The translations under genes and the position numbers were made by a program. 59,199 bases of DNA from Diphasiastrum complanatum (lineage: Eukaryota; Streptophyta; Lycopodiopsida; Lycopodiales; Lycopodiaceae), in contig MU833237.1 of NCBI GenBank assembly GCA_029204225.1, positions 1 to 59,199 on the forward strand, written 5' to 3'. Numbering within the stretch: the first letter of the stretch is position 1; each line of letters starts with the position of its first letter. A model generated the notes under the pieces. It made no database searches, was not told where the DNA came from, and saw only the letters and a list, made by a program, of their open reading frames with translations. Below, in pieces: positions 30,880 through 40,964 of the stretch.

Positions 30880-32830
30880 TGTACATGCCCAGTCATCGTC
30901 CAGTCTCAAGTCTGGGTTTGGGAAGTCTGGGTTTGGGACCCAAGGGAGTTGGGTCCCTAAAATTCCTTATCTAAGGAAGAAAACCAGGGAACCTCAGTCT
31001 AAGGTCGTGTTCCTTTTCCCAAGTATCATCATCCTCAAAACTTCCTTTCCAACAAACCAACTACTTAGTTACCTACCGGTTTCTGAGCCCACGTTGACGT
31101 ACATCAACAATGGCCTGTGGTTCCGAAGGTACAAAGGATGTCAAATCCTCCAGCCGAACTAAGTCTTCCTGAAGTATCAAGTCATCCTTTCCACCAAGTC
31201 GTTCCTTTAAACGACCAATGTAAAAAACTGGATGTACCTTAACACCTTGAGGAAGTTCTAGTTGATACGCATTTCGATGGAGTTTCTTTACTATACGGAA
31301 TGGCCCTGCGTAACGAGGTGAGATAACTTAGGACATTTCCTAGTCTTTAATACCTTAGAGTCTTTTGGGATTCTAAGATATACCCAAGCCCCCTCCTCGT
31401 AGACCCTAGGTTGTCACTTTTGATTAGCGTAAAACTAGGCTCTGTCTTGAGCCGTTTTTACGTTTTCGCGAGCAACAAGCAACATTTCTTGCATATCATG
31501 CAGGAAATCTACTGTTGCCTTAACCTTGAGGCCTTTGAGGCCCACTGAAATGGGAGCCCTAGGCTGGAAACCATACATCAGAGAAAATGGACTAAAACCC
31601 GTCGCTGAGTGCTTTGTGCTGTTATACGCAAACTCAATCATTGAAAGGTACCTTTCCCAATTCGACTTTCTCCTAGAAACATATGCCCGAAGCATATCCT
31701 CCATAGATTGGTTCGTCCTCTCTGTCTGACCATCCGATTCAGGATGATCTGATGACCCCATACTTAGAGTGGTCTCTAATTTCTCAAAGACCGCTTGCCA
31801 TAATTTGCCAGTGAACTTTGGATCTCGATCACTAACAATGTCATTTGGCAAACCAAACAACCTGAACAACTTTTCGACGAAAAGCTGAGCAAGTTCAGAA
31901 GCTTTGACAGTTTGCTTGGTTGGTATGAATTGCGCCATTTTAGTTAACCTATCAACTATTACCCAAATGGCATCATTTTGCTTCCCCGTCCGAGGTAGCC
32001 CAACCACAAAGTCCATGGAAATACTTTCCCACTTTCTTTCGAGAATTTCCAAGGGCATTAGTAAACCAGCTGCCTTAAGTCTTTCAGCTTTATTAACTTG
32101 GCATTGTGCACACTTGCGAACATATGCCTCCACTTGACTTTTTAAGTTTGGCCAGTAAAAGCTCCTTTTTACTGAGTCAAGCGTCCTTTGTGCACCAAGG
32201 TGCCCTGCACACGGGCTGTCATGACATTCATGCAGGATTTGGGCCCTTATATCATCATTTTCTGGCACACAAACTTTTCCATTCCGGAAAAGTAACCTGT
32301 TCCTAATGGAATAGTCTCTCTGTATCTTGTTCTGAGGAGAAATCTTGGAATCCTGCATTCCAAGCTCATCACTAGATCTAGAAGAACCTACCAGGACGTC
32401 TAGCCAAATACGACCGAAATACCTATCGGTCTTACACAGATCTGGGACAGATACAACTCAGATTGGATCTCAGAAAAGCTTAACTGATTAACCTCTCCAA
32501 TCCGGCTTAAGGCATCCGCGACACTAATAAAAGTACCCTTCCGGTACTCAATGTCATAATGAAATTCTTGGAGCATCTCTAACCATCTGGCCTTACGACC
32601 TCTAAGGTCGACCGCATCATTAATATACTTTAACACTTGACGGTCAGTAAATAATGTCTCCAACCTTTCAGGGCATGAATCACAGCAAAAGCTCCTTGTC
32701 GTAGGTGGAATACTGCCTTTGAGCAGGATCTAGCTTTTTGCCTTCAAAAGCAACCGGTCTACCATCCTAATATATGACTGCACCTATAGCAGTCACTAGC
32801 ATCCGTTTCAAGTACATATGGCTTGTTAGG
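30880..32830 (-). pseudogene. Ty3/gypsy fragment F: RNase H, integrase, chromodomain
   Basis: RNase H (NKPYVLETDASD at 32830, GRPVAFEGKKLDPAQ, YDKELFAVIHALK; frameshifts), tail (VADALSRIGE), then an intact 307-codon integrase frame 32358-31435: zinc module HECHDSPCAGHLG ... KCAQCQ, core WESISMDFVVGLPRTG, VSDRDPKFTG, DGQTERTNQ. After TAG at about 31437 the C-terminal domain (YAGPFRIVKKL, YQLELPQGVKVHPVF) and a chromodomain (LVCWKGSFEDDDTWE) are readable with stops. The right edge is cut by element D. The left end fades at about 30880. It is the same family as the plus-strand fragment at 57276-59010. Confidence 0.9.
30903..30945. repeat. 15-bp tandem duplication
   Basis: GTCTGGGTTTGGGAA is followed at once by GTCTGGGTTTGGGAC, within the degraded 3' end of fragment F. 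Confidence 0.7.
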
Positions 32831-33203
32831 AGTTATGGACTTGGCTCATTACATTCGTCGCGTCCATTCTTTTATTGTTATTATGCATAAGCAGGCCTAA
32901 GGGCCCTTTTTATTCATATACTGGCCTTGGGCCCTATTTGGTTATATTTTTAGGACTTGGTCACATTGATTTGGAGTGGGGGTCCTCCTATTGGGAGGGC
33001 GCACTATTTTCCCTCCAAATCCTTTTCCCTCCCTTTTTTGAATCCTCCATTTGATTCAGGGAGAGGGTATAAGTAGGGCATCATTGTATACCTTTATTCA
33101 GTTTATGATGATTGCTCCTCTTTAGCCTCCTTAAGCATTCTCTTCTTGCTTTCTAGCTTAAGTCCTGCTTTCTAGCATAGCTAGTGAATCTTAGCTTGTA
33201 ACT
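32831..33203 (+). repeat. 5' LTR of element D (373 bp)
   Basis: AGTTATGGACTTGG...CTTGTAACT. TATA-like TATAAG at 33068-33073 in the same context (AAGTAGGG) as in element C. Confidence 0.95.
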
Positions 33204-33215
33204 TGGTATCAGAGC
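33204..33215 (+). other. Primer-binding site of element D
   Basis: TGGTATCAGAGC directly after the LTR. Confidence 0.93.
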
Positions 33216-33223
33216 ACTTTTCT

Positions 33224-33930
33224 GCAGATTGGTGGAGGCTGTCCAGCGCCCTACCACCCATCACTTTCATCGATTTTTCTCCGTCAACCTTCTTGCAGAT
33301 TGGTGGAGGCTGTCCAACGCCCTACCACCCACTTTCATCGATTTTTCTCCGTCATTTTTGCAGATTGGTGGTGGCTTTCCAGCGCCCTACTGCCCATCAC
33401 TTTCGACGATTTCTTCATCATTTTTTGCAATTTTGGTGGAGGTTGTCCAGCGCCCTGCTAACCCATCACTTTCGTCGATGTTTTCGGCAGATTTTCATTG
33501 GTTTTGCAGATTTGGTAGCTATTGCCCAGCGCCCTACTACCTCATCATTTTCGACACTTTTCGTCACCGATTTGTTGTCCATTTTTTATATTGATTGGAG
33601 GCTGTCCAGCGCCCTACTACCGTCTCATTTTCAGCGGTAACCCATCACTTTCGTCGATTTTTTCATTTGTTTTTGCAGATTTGGTAGCTACTGCCCAGCG
33701 GCCTACTACCTCATCATTTTCGACACTTTTCGTCACCGATTTGCTGTCCATTTTTTATATTGATTGGAGGCTGTCCAGCGCCCTACCACCGTCTCATTTT
33801 CAGCGGTTCTTTTCACCGACTTGCTGTCCGTTTCGGCTATTGATTGGAGGCTGTTCATCAGCACCTTTTTTCAGCCTATTCTTCAGCATATTGTGGATCT
33901 TGGTAGTTGCAGCCCAGTGCCCTATTATCT
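33224..33930 (+). repeat. Nine-unit leader repeat array of element D
   Basis: A GTCCAGCGCCCTACTACC-like core recurs at about 33243, 33314, 33379, 33447, 33526, 33606, 33695, 33775 and 33914. It is usually preceded by (GCAGAT)TTGGTGGAGGCT and followed by CATCACTTTCGTCGATTTTT. Units are about 65-90 bp and diverged. It lies between PBS and gag, where packaging and dimerisation signals sit in LTR elements. Confidence 0.85.
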
Positions 33931-34268
33931 TCAGCTTTTACCTCTAAGTGAACGACGGATCAGCACCCACCCAGGTATTGCTTGCGCCCTTTTTGCACTT
34001 CCTTTTTGCACCTACTTCTTGTCTTTTCTGCTCACATACTGCTCTTTTCCAGCCCCCTATTCCTGTTCATATTTGTTGCCTCACACCCTCCTCTTTCCAT
34101 TTTTCCATTTTGTTAGAATCCTTCTACTTTCTCAGCCCCTTATTTTCTGATTATTATCCATCTTGATTGGCTGTTTCTATGCCATTTTTGGTGATTTTGG
34201 AAGTTAGACTAAGTTGGGGGTGACAACAAACGTCCTCTCCCTCAGGTTTTGTCTCTTCCTTAGTCCCT

Positions 34269-35037
34269 ATGGCGACTTCTTCATCAGAAAACCCACCGCA
34301 GAGCTCTTTAGATGATCGTTTTACACATATTGATGCCCACATGGATCATCTTGAGAGTCGTATTGATCGTGTTCTTACTAGCCTTGAGACTATCCTACCA
34401 CGAGGGGATACCATCCCCCCAGACATTCTTCATCGTCCTGGTAAAGCACCTTTATTTCCTATTTTGAGTACGCCTGCTCCTGCTTCATCTTCAGGAGGTG
34501 CTTTTGGTAGTATGTTTGGTCTCCCTTCATATAGTGCTAGTCCTTATGGGTCTCCTTTCCGGTCTTCTGTACCACCACCTGGATTTCTCTCCGCACCATC
34601 AGGATTTCCTTCTCCTACTTTTTCAGGTAATCTTGAGCCCCATTTTCCTCGTGATTTTCGTGATCGCATCCAGCTTACTACTTATTCTGGTTCGTCTGAC
34701 GGGAATATCTTGGAAAATTGGTTCTCTAAATTAGAGACCTATTTTCTTATATATCCCAAGACTGAAACCCAGAAAGTGTAGTTGGCCGCATTACATTTAG
34801 ACGGTAGAGCTCAGACTTGGTGGCGTGTTTATCGCTCTGAGCCTACTCGTGAGGGGTTACATATATGGCCTACTTTTTGTCATGATCTTCGTATGGCTAT
34901 GATTGACCCACAATGGTTGGTTCGCCAACGTTATCTGTTTTGTAGCCTTCGCCATACTAGTGATTTGACTGCTTATATTTTTCAGTTTATTGAGCTTTCC
35001 TACCTTTTTACTGATCTTCATCCTACAGAGCTTATTT
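34269..35037 (+). pseudogene. Element D gag, N-terminal part
   Basis: ATG context matches element C gag. It has a coiled-coil-like N-terminus, a Pro/Ser-rich stretch, then capsid (LEPHFPRDFRDRIQL, YSGSSDGNILENWF, LAALHLDGRAQTWWRVYR, SDLTAYIFQFIELSYLF, PTELIS). A TAG at 34779-34781 replaces Gln before LAALHLDG. At about 35037 the sequence jumps from PTELIS to the post-protease linker (YQLVTGKQFMRSLPKAH), so the capsid end, zinc knuckle and protease are deleted. Confidence 0.92.
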
Positions 35038-35908
35038 CGACTATCAGTTGGTTACCGGGAAGCAGTTTATGCGTAGCCTACCAAAGGCTCATGATGCAGC
35101 TCTTCTTTCCATTCAGAGTACATTAGTTGTTGCTTCACTTTCACCATCCGTGGGTCCTCTTACTCAGGTTGATGCTGCTCCGGATTTACAGGTTGTTGCT
35201 ACGTGCCTTGCGCCTATATGCCTTGATTCACAGATATCATATTCGGTGGTCATTCCCGGTTTCATTGATATTGAGGCCGTATACCTTGGTGGTATTTCTA
35301 CTATTGCTTTTGCGCATACTTCAGATAGCCCTCCTCCTTCAGTGGTTGGTGCAGTTTCATCTCCATTGGTCTCTATATCTCCATCTCTTGAGTCCGTTAT
35401 GATCGATGTTCCTGCTGATTTCTATGGGGTTCTTCACAGGTCCACGTTTGCTAGTTCCCTCGCTATTGGTGATCAGATTGTATCTTCTTTCGCTTTATTC
35501 CATGGATCTCTGCTTGAGGTTTGTGATCTGCCTCATGATATTTCTACGATTCCTGACATGATTCATGAGCCTTTCGCCCTTACCGTTATACATTTTCCAT
35601 CCGAGGATATTTGCCAGATGATCACTATTACTTATCCAGGATATTTATATGCTGGGATCTTTCTAGATGAGTATACGGGGATCCTTCAATCTCCTTGTGT
35701 TTCTACATATAGGTTTCCTGTAGTCCATGCCGATGCTATGGCTATATGGCATTCCTGGTTATTACATATAGCTTGGTTTTCATTTGAACCTGTTGGTTGG
35801 TGCTGGTTTTTCCATAATACTGATCGCCTATGGTGTCGATATCTCTATGATTATGCATGTGGCTCTCTACCTGGATTGTTGCTCATTGTCAGGCTTGGCA
35901 TATCTTGA
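35038..35908 (+). CDS. Open frame at cargo start, function unknown
   Basis: The first 30-40 residues (DYQLVTGKQFMRSLPKAHDAALLSIQ) are the protease-RT linker of this element lineage. After about 35165 similarity to gag-pol ends. The next 180 or so residues keep coding-like composition (Ser/Ile/Val-rich, with phrases such as HEPFALTVIHF and YLYAGIFLDEYTG) and match nothing I recognise. From about 35740 the reading enters the Trp-rich repeat sequence and probably ceases to be protein coding. No ATG is evident at the start. Expression, if any, would depend on the element LTR. Confidence 0.4.
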
Positions 35909-37685
35909 TGGCTTGGGTTATTGCCTCCATTCCAGCTACTGTTTGTCCGGGTGATCTTCAGGTTCCCCGTCATTTTGGGTTGCTCCATGTCGCTTGGTCT
36001 CCGATGCTGAGTTGCCACTTTGTTCTGGTGTTCCGAGACCATCAGGGTACCTTGAGAGAGTTCCTTCTCCTCTCTTGGATAGTTTTTGGGGATGTTGCCG
36101 CTATATACTTCAGTGTTGCTCATATGTGCTTTGATACTCATTCCCAGCTACACGTGGATATCGCTCTGATGCTTGCTACTGATGTTGCGGATCTTGCTCC
36201 TCGTTCCAATGCATTTCTTCTATTCCTCACTTGTGGGCCTGGTGTGTACTTTGGGATTACACTTGCGGCCAGTTCCAATGGGTCATCTGATTCTCCATCT
36301 GTTTTTGGTGTATCTTATGATGGATTGGTATGTCCATATGAGGTCTTTCTGGATGAGTTTTTCGGCTCCAGGTTTTTAGTTGCGGCCTCTACTATTTCTA
36401 GATTTGTTGCTACTGTTTTCATGCATCATGTCTTTTTAGATGATGCATTGATTTCTTGGACCTTCTGGAGCATTTGGCATGCTGCTCTTCTCGTGATATG
36501 GGCCTTGAGGGTACCGTGTGCCATTGCTACTTTTCATTCATGGGCCTTATGGATACCTTGGGCTTTTGACCATGCTAGTGCATATTTCTCCATTTTAGCT
36601 ATCCTTTGTCAGGATGATCTCTTTATGCTCCATGTTTCCTGGCATATCGCTTGCTTTTCCATGCTTTTACAGCGTGCTTGTCATCCTGCTTATGTTCCTA
36701 CTCTTTGGTGTTGGTCTTCCGATGCTGCTATCTTTTCTTGGGGCACCTTGCACATATGGTTGATGGTTACGTGTATGATGCGGCTATTCGCGATGAGTGT
36801 CCATCTCTTTTCCAGTTTCCTTATTGGCTTCCCGTTGCTGATGCAGTTCTACCTTCTCGGGCTTTTTGGATACCTTGGTATGATGTCCCTATCTTTTGGG
36901 CTGATCCTCTGGGATTACACTTGCGGCCAGTTCCGATGGGTCATCCAATTCTCCATCTGTTTTTGGTGTATCCTATGATGGATTGGTATGTCCATATGAG
37001 GTCTTTCTGGATGAGTTTTTCGGCTACAGTTTCTATTTCTAGATTTGTTGCTACTGTTTTCATGCATCATGTCTTTTTAGATGATGCATTGATTTCTTGA
37101 AACTTCTGGAGCTTTTGGCATGCTGCTCTTCTCATGATATGGGCCTTGAGGGTACCGTGTGCCATTGCTACTTTTCATTCATGGGCCTTATGGATACCTT
37201 GGGTTTTTTACCATGCTAGTGCATATTTCTCTATTTTAGCTATCCTTTGTCAGGATGATCTCTTTATGCTCCATGTTTCCTGGCATATCGCTTGCTTTTC
37301 CATGCTGTTAGAGCGTGCTTGTCATCCTGCTTATGTTCCTACTCTTTGATGCTGGTCTTCCAATGCTACTATCTTTTCTTGGGGCACCTTGCACATATTG
37401 TTGACGGTTACGTGTATGATGCGGCTATTCGCGATGAGTGTCCATCTCTTTTCCTGTTTCCTTATTGGCTTCCCATTGCTGATGCAGTTCTACCTTCTCG
37501 AGCTTTTTGGATACCTTGGTATGATGTCCCTATCTTTTGGGCTGATCCTCTACTAGCTTGGGCATTACGGATACCTTGGCATTCCTAGTTGCTGCTTAAT
37601 CTTCTTCTGGTTCCTTGGCATTCCTGGTTGTTCCATATTGCTTGGTTTTTTATGACGCGGCCGAGATGTTCCCTTTGTCGCCATG
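35165..37685 (+). other. Unrecognised cargo region of element D
   Basis: About 2.5 kb replacing what would be RT, RNase H and integrase in element C. It contains a nearly exact tandem duplication (36253-37552), scattered copies of TGGCATTCCTGGTT (35748, 37616) and GGGCCTT...GGATACCTTGG units. Long plus-strand ORFs (for example 35857-36978) come from these Trp/His/Leu-rich repeats and are not convincing proteins. A diverged copy exists on the minus strand at 13225-14612. Confidence 0.75.
36253..37552 (+). repeat. Tandem duplication of about 650 bp in element D cargo
   Basis: 36253-36910 and 36911-37552 are near-identical (offset 658 at GGGATTACACTTGCGGCCAG). Small differences break the long ORF in the second copy. 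Confidence 0.9.
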
Positions 37686-37933
37686 ATGTTGATCCTGAGT
37701 TGTTCCCTTTCTTACCAGCTGCCATTCACCAGGTTCGCCTTCACCATAGTCGACGCTGTCGGCAGATTCAGTTTTTGATCCAGTGGGATGGTCGTCCTGT
37801 TGAGGAGGCCACATGGGAGCCTATTGATGTGTTTTATCATACACCATTATTGGCAGATCAGGCTCAAGCCCTCATGGCTTTAGTTCTTTCCTCTACTACA
37901 GATATCATTGTAGATGTTCCCTCTACTTCATGA
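37686..37933 (+). pseudogene. Element D integrase C-terminus with chromodomain-like end
   Basis: DPELFPFLPAAIHQVRLHHS then QFLIQWDGRPVEEATWEP and DVFYHTPLLADQAQAL, ending in TGA 37931-37933. About 80 residues, collinear with the end of element C pol (28430-28680). It lacks the catalytic core, so it cannot act as an integrase. Confidence 0.9.
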
Positions 37934-38150
37934 TTCGGCTAGCTATGACTATTCTTTATTGTAGTATTTGCTTAGTACTTGCTTTACACAGTTATGATAC
38001 TTTTGGGGTATCTGTTGTGACGACTTATGTCCTCTCCATCAGTATTTCCATTAGTTCGTGATTTTTCAGTATTTAGCACGCTTACATTATTATTTTAGAT
38101 AGTCATTATGCTTGCTAGCCAGTGGAGGGCTTTGTTTTTCTGCAGGGGAG

Positions 38151-38523
38151 AGTTATGGACTTGGCTCATTACATTCGCCGCGTCCATTCTTTTATTGTTA
38201 TTATGCATGAGCAGGCCTAAGGGCCTTTTTTGTTCATATACTGGCCTTGGGCCCTATTTGGTTATATTTTTAGGACTTGGTCACATTGATTTGGAGTGGG
38301 GGTCCTTCTATTGGGTGGGCGCATTATTTTCCCTCCAAATCCTTTTCCCTCCCTTTTTTGAATCCTCCATTTGATTTAGGGAGAGGGTATAAGTAGGGCA
38401 TCATTGTATTCCTTTATTCAGTTTATGATGATTGCTCCTCTTTAGCCTCCTTAAGCATTCTCTTCCTGCTTTCTAGCTTAAGTCCTGCTTTCTAGCATAG
38501 CTAGTGAATCTTAGCTTGTAACT
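38151..38523 (+). repeat. 3' LTR of element D (373 bp)
   Basis: Preceded by GCAGGGGAG. Ends CTTGTAACT. About 97 percent identical to the 5' LTR by eye. Confidence 0.95.
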
Positions 38524-39576
38524 CAGGATCTGGATTAATCTTAACTTTACTGCAAGCTTCGCTCTTGTTTGAGCTTACTTTTGTTTAAACTTCCCCTTCA
38601 GGGTGTATATATCTTTTTCATCAATGTACCTACTACTTTTTCCTATGAATAAATGCACCAAGGTTATTCTTCTAATTCAATCTGTTGGAAATAGCTTTAA
38701 AAAAATCTACATCACCCTCGAACTTTTGCAAGAATAATTCATCAAATCTGAAGGGGGGCATAAAAGTTATGTAAAACCATGAAGACCGTGGCAATGTCCT
38801 TTGTGGAGCTAAGAATGTTGAGTACCAACCAAAACCCAAAGAATTCAAGTGAGAATTTTTGAAACCTATGTTTTTGTAGAAAATCTAAAGGTGTGTAGAA
38901 TTTATCAGTTCCAAGATAACAAAACGCTAGTAAGAAAAACGGGGGTATGTAACCTGCTATATTAAAGTAAAAGCATCGGGAGCACTTCTAGTATCGAGAC
39001 AGCGACAGACTAACATGTTCTAACATGTCGTACTACTTAGAAAAAGAGGGAAAAACCTGCATAATGCTCTATTCCTACTGCATATCAAGAACATACTGCA
39101 TACTGTCATTTAAAATCAAGAAGAGGCTTTGTATTAGGTTCAGTGCTGCCTCAAAACATAAGCATATGAACTTCAGACTCATGAATTTCTAGAAACCCTA
39201 CCGATATTAGGTTCTGTATTTTGCTTGAAAATTCTTTTCCGCAATGCACTGGTCATAGAGAAGATTGGAGTGCTAGTCGACCATCTAAAGAACTTGCTAT
39301 CGCAGTCCTAGGCGGCAGTAGAGCAGTGCTAGACTAGTAGATTTGAATTGTGTATTTATTCAGGTGTGTGTTGCCTTGCCCTATCATTGTAATAATTGAG
39401 CGCTATACTTTGCGTGATCGTATCCCTTGACTCGGTTATTCTCATGAAGGCTTTTCTATTCTCTAGAAAATAAGAAGTGGCATGCAAGTAATCGAAGATG
39501 GGTCTTAGCTGAAAACATCCTCAAACAGCAACAAAATGCTTGGCAAATTGTACATGTTGGCAGTAATAGTTAGTAC
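38524..39576 (-). other. Plain intron sequence, no gene seen
   Basis: About 1 kb between element D and host exon 1. AT-rich, with no ORF, LTR or repeat of note. Confidence 0.6.
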
Positions 39577-40029
39577 CTTTGCTGCCGCAGCATCAGCACC
39601 ACTGAAATTGGGAATGCGATGGTGAACGGGGCGTGGCTCCCTGGCAATGCCCTCCGCCTCCAACAAGTCCCAAACGCGCTTGCGAATTGCCCATTTCCAA
39701 GCTCGGGGATCAACTGCCGAAGAAGAAGCACCTGCTGCCTGCTGCGCCATCCTAGCACGAGCCTGCGAGTCCAATCTCAACCTCTCCGCCTCAAGAGCAC
39801 CCACATCCATGCTCCCCCTACCCGCCCTCAATCCCCATCTCCAAGACGACGAAAAAGGAGAAGAAGAAGAATATGTGTGGCAAGGCGGACAAGACTTGAA
39901 TAAGAAGAAGAAGAAGAGAGAAGAAGAAGAGTAGTGATCTGAAAGCGGAGGAGAGGGGAAGGGGAAGGCGGAGGGTGCGTGCACAAGACTAGCGTTGCTG
40001 CACCACGCCTGCGCCATCGTACCAACCAT
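39577..40029 (-). CDS. MTHFSD/COG0212-like host gene, exon 1
   Basis: 151 codons from ATG 40029 to a donor AAAG|GTACTA. Residues 1 to about 73 are Ser/Phe/Pro-rich and hydroxylated with few acidic residues, like a plastid transit peptide. From a second in-frame Met at residue 74 come MDVGALEAERLRL, an Ala-rich stretch, then the conserved WKWAIRKRVWDLLEAEGIA and PRPVHHRIPNFSGA motifs. WxxIRxxVWD and PRPVHHRIPNF are typical of the N-terminus of MTHFSD-type proteins in plants and animals. The GC content is clearly higher than in the surrounding transposons. Exon 2 is 21.6 kb away at 18012. Plastid location is inferred, not shown. Confidence 0.92.
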
Positions 40030-40113
40030 TAAAAGTGTTGTATAAAAGCTCACTACTTACAACCATAAAACATTTGTAAGTTTTGGAATTTGGCATTTGG
40101 CCTTGATGGATTC

Positions 40114-40179
40114 TTATCATGTGGTGTGCCGACTAGAACGTTCCAATTATCATGTGGTGTGCCGACTAGAACGTTCCAA
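40114..40179. repeat. Perfect 33-bp tandem duplication upstream of the host gene
   Basis: 40114-40146 and 40147-40179 are identical (TTATCATGTGGTG...AACGTTCCAA). They lie 85-150 bp upstream of the MTHFSD ATG, so within its probable promoter or 5' UTR. Confidence 0.92.
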
Positions 40180-40960
40180 AGTTGAAGGCGTAGGAAAGGA
40201 GAGGCCGTTTGCAATAGAAACTAGCAAGTAGTTTGTTGATCCTTTTTTTTGGAAGTGTTGTTCGTAAAAAAGCAACACATGTTCTATTCTCACAATAGCA
40301 GAAAATCAGGGCATGTCTTCATGTCACAAGAAGGAGCATTTTGCAATGATTAGTTTGCAGGAGAGGTGAAAGGATTTTGCATGCAGTTGTATCAACAGTT
40401 TCACAATCAAAACTGACTCTACCAGAAGTGCTGCAGATCAAAGAGATTTACAAAATCACAATACTCGAAGTTTTTCAGGGTTTCTAAAATCCAGAGATCA
40501 CTAGTACAGGATTTTTTGTTGCAGAAGAATTGGATTGAAGCGTTGGTACATCAGAGGAGCTCGCAGCTGTTGCCTTTTCTCTGGTCTTCAAGCTTCCCAA
40601 GCAATCATTTTCGACAGGTTTTAGGGCGCCTTTGGCTGCAGGCAAGCTTGTCAGTGGTAGAGGCTACCTTGAGAAGTACTTCCCGTCGTATTTAGAAGAA
40701 TAGGGTGTACCGTACCGACTGCAACTACCTAAAGAAGATCTCCCTCTTCGCAGCAAAGGAGCAGCGGTAGAGCTTTCAAAACAATTCCTATTGCTGGTCT
40801 TTCAGAGTTTTGGTGGGCGCTTTTGTTTAGGCAAGTTTTCTGGAATCTATTGCAAAAGGTTTACAACGGCCGACGGCTCCATCGAGGTTAACGACATTCT
40901 GTGTGAAGAAAAATCAAAAAAATATAAAAAAGATCTCAGTTTAGCACCCTACATCTTGGG
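40180..40960. other. No gene recognised
   Basis: Could be the 5' part of the LINE that follows. The frame at 40791-40997 shows no family. Confidence 0.4.
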
Positions 40961-40964
40961 CAAG

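Larger units (their letters stand above)
32831..38523 (+). mobile_element. Non-autonomous LTR retrotransposon D with foreign cargo
   Basis: Two 373-bp LTRs (about 10 differences by eye), PBS directly after the 5' LTR, a repeat-rich leader, a gag N-terminal half, a short linker remnant, about 2.5 kb unlike any gag-pol, the last 80 residues of an integrase/chromodomain, and a polypurine tract (GCAGGGGAG). Protease, RT, RNase H and most of integrase are absent. LTR and gag similarity to element C suggests a C-like relative supplied the enzymes. Flanks TTAGG (32826-32830) and CAGGA (38524-38528) do not match exactly; shifting one base gives TTAGG/TCAGG. Confidence 0.92.
18013..39576 (-). other. 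Intron 1 of the MTHFSD-like gene (21,564 bp)
   Basis: Bounded by donor GTACTA (39576) and acceptor TTGTCAG (18013), with both flanking exons matching adjacent parts of one conserved protein. It is filled by LTR elements B, C, D and fragments E and F. Only about 600 bp at the exon 2 side and about 1 kb at the exon 1 side look like plain intron. Confidence 0.82.

Noticed and set aside
33224-33930. Regularly spaced repeats suggesting a CRISPR array.
   Set aside because: Units are diverged, spacing is irregular, and they sit inside a plant LTR element leader.
33203-34166. Overlapping plus-strand ORFs of 72-145 codons in element D leader.
   Set aside because: They translate the tandem leader repeat in three frames and precede the gag ATG.
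35857-36978. Long 373-codon plus-strand ORF in element D cargo.
   Set aside because: Its Trp/His/Leu-rich composition comes from DNA repeats, the second copy of the duplication is broken, and other frames are equally open.
38524-38590. Minus-strand reading EACSKVKINPDP beside element D, resembling the KVNPD motif of MTHFSD exon 2.
   Set aside because: A much better exon with splice sites and correct phase lies at 17932-18012. This reading has a stop upstream and no acceptor in phase.
40030-40053. Upstream extension of host exon 1 beyond ATG 40029.
   Set aside because: The eight extra codons start at GTG, not ATG.
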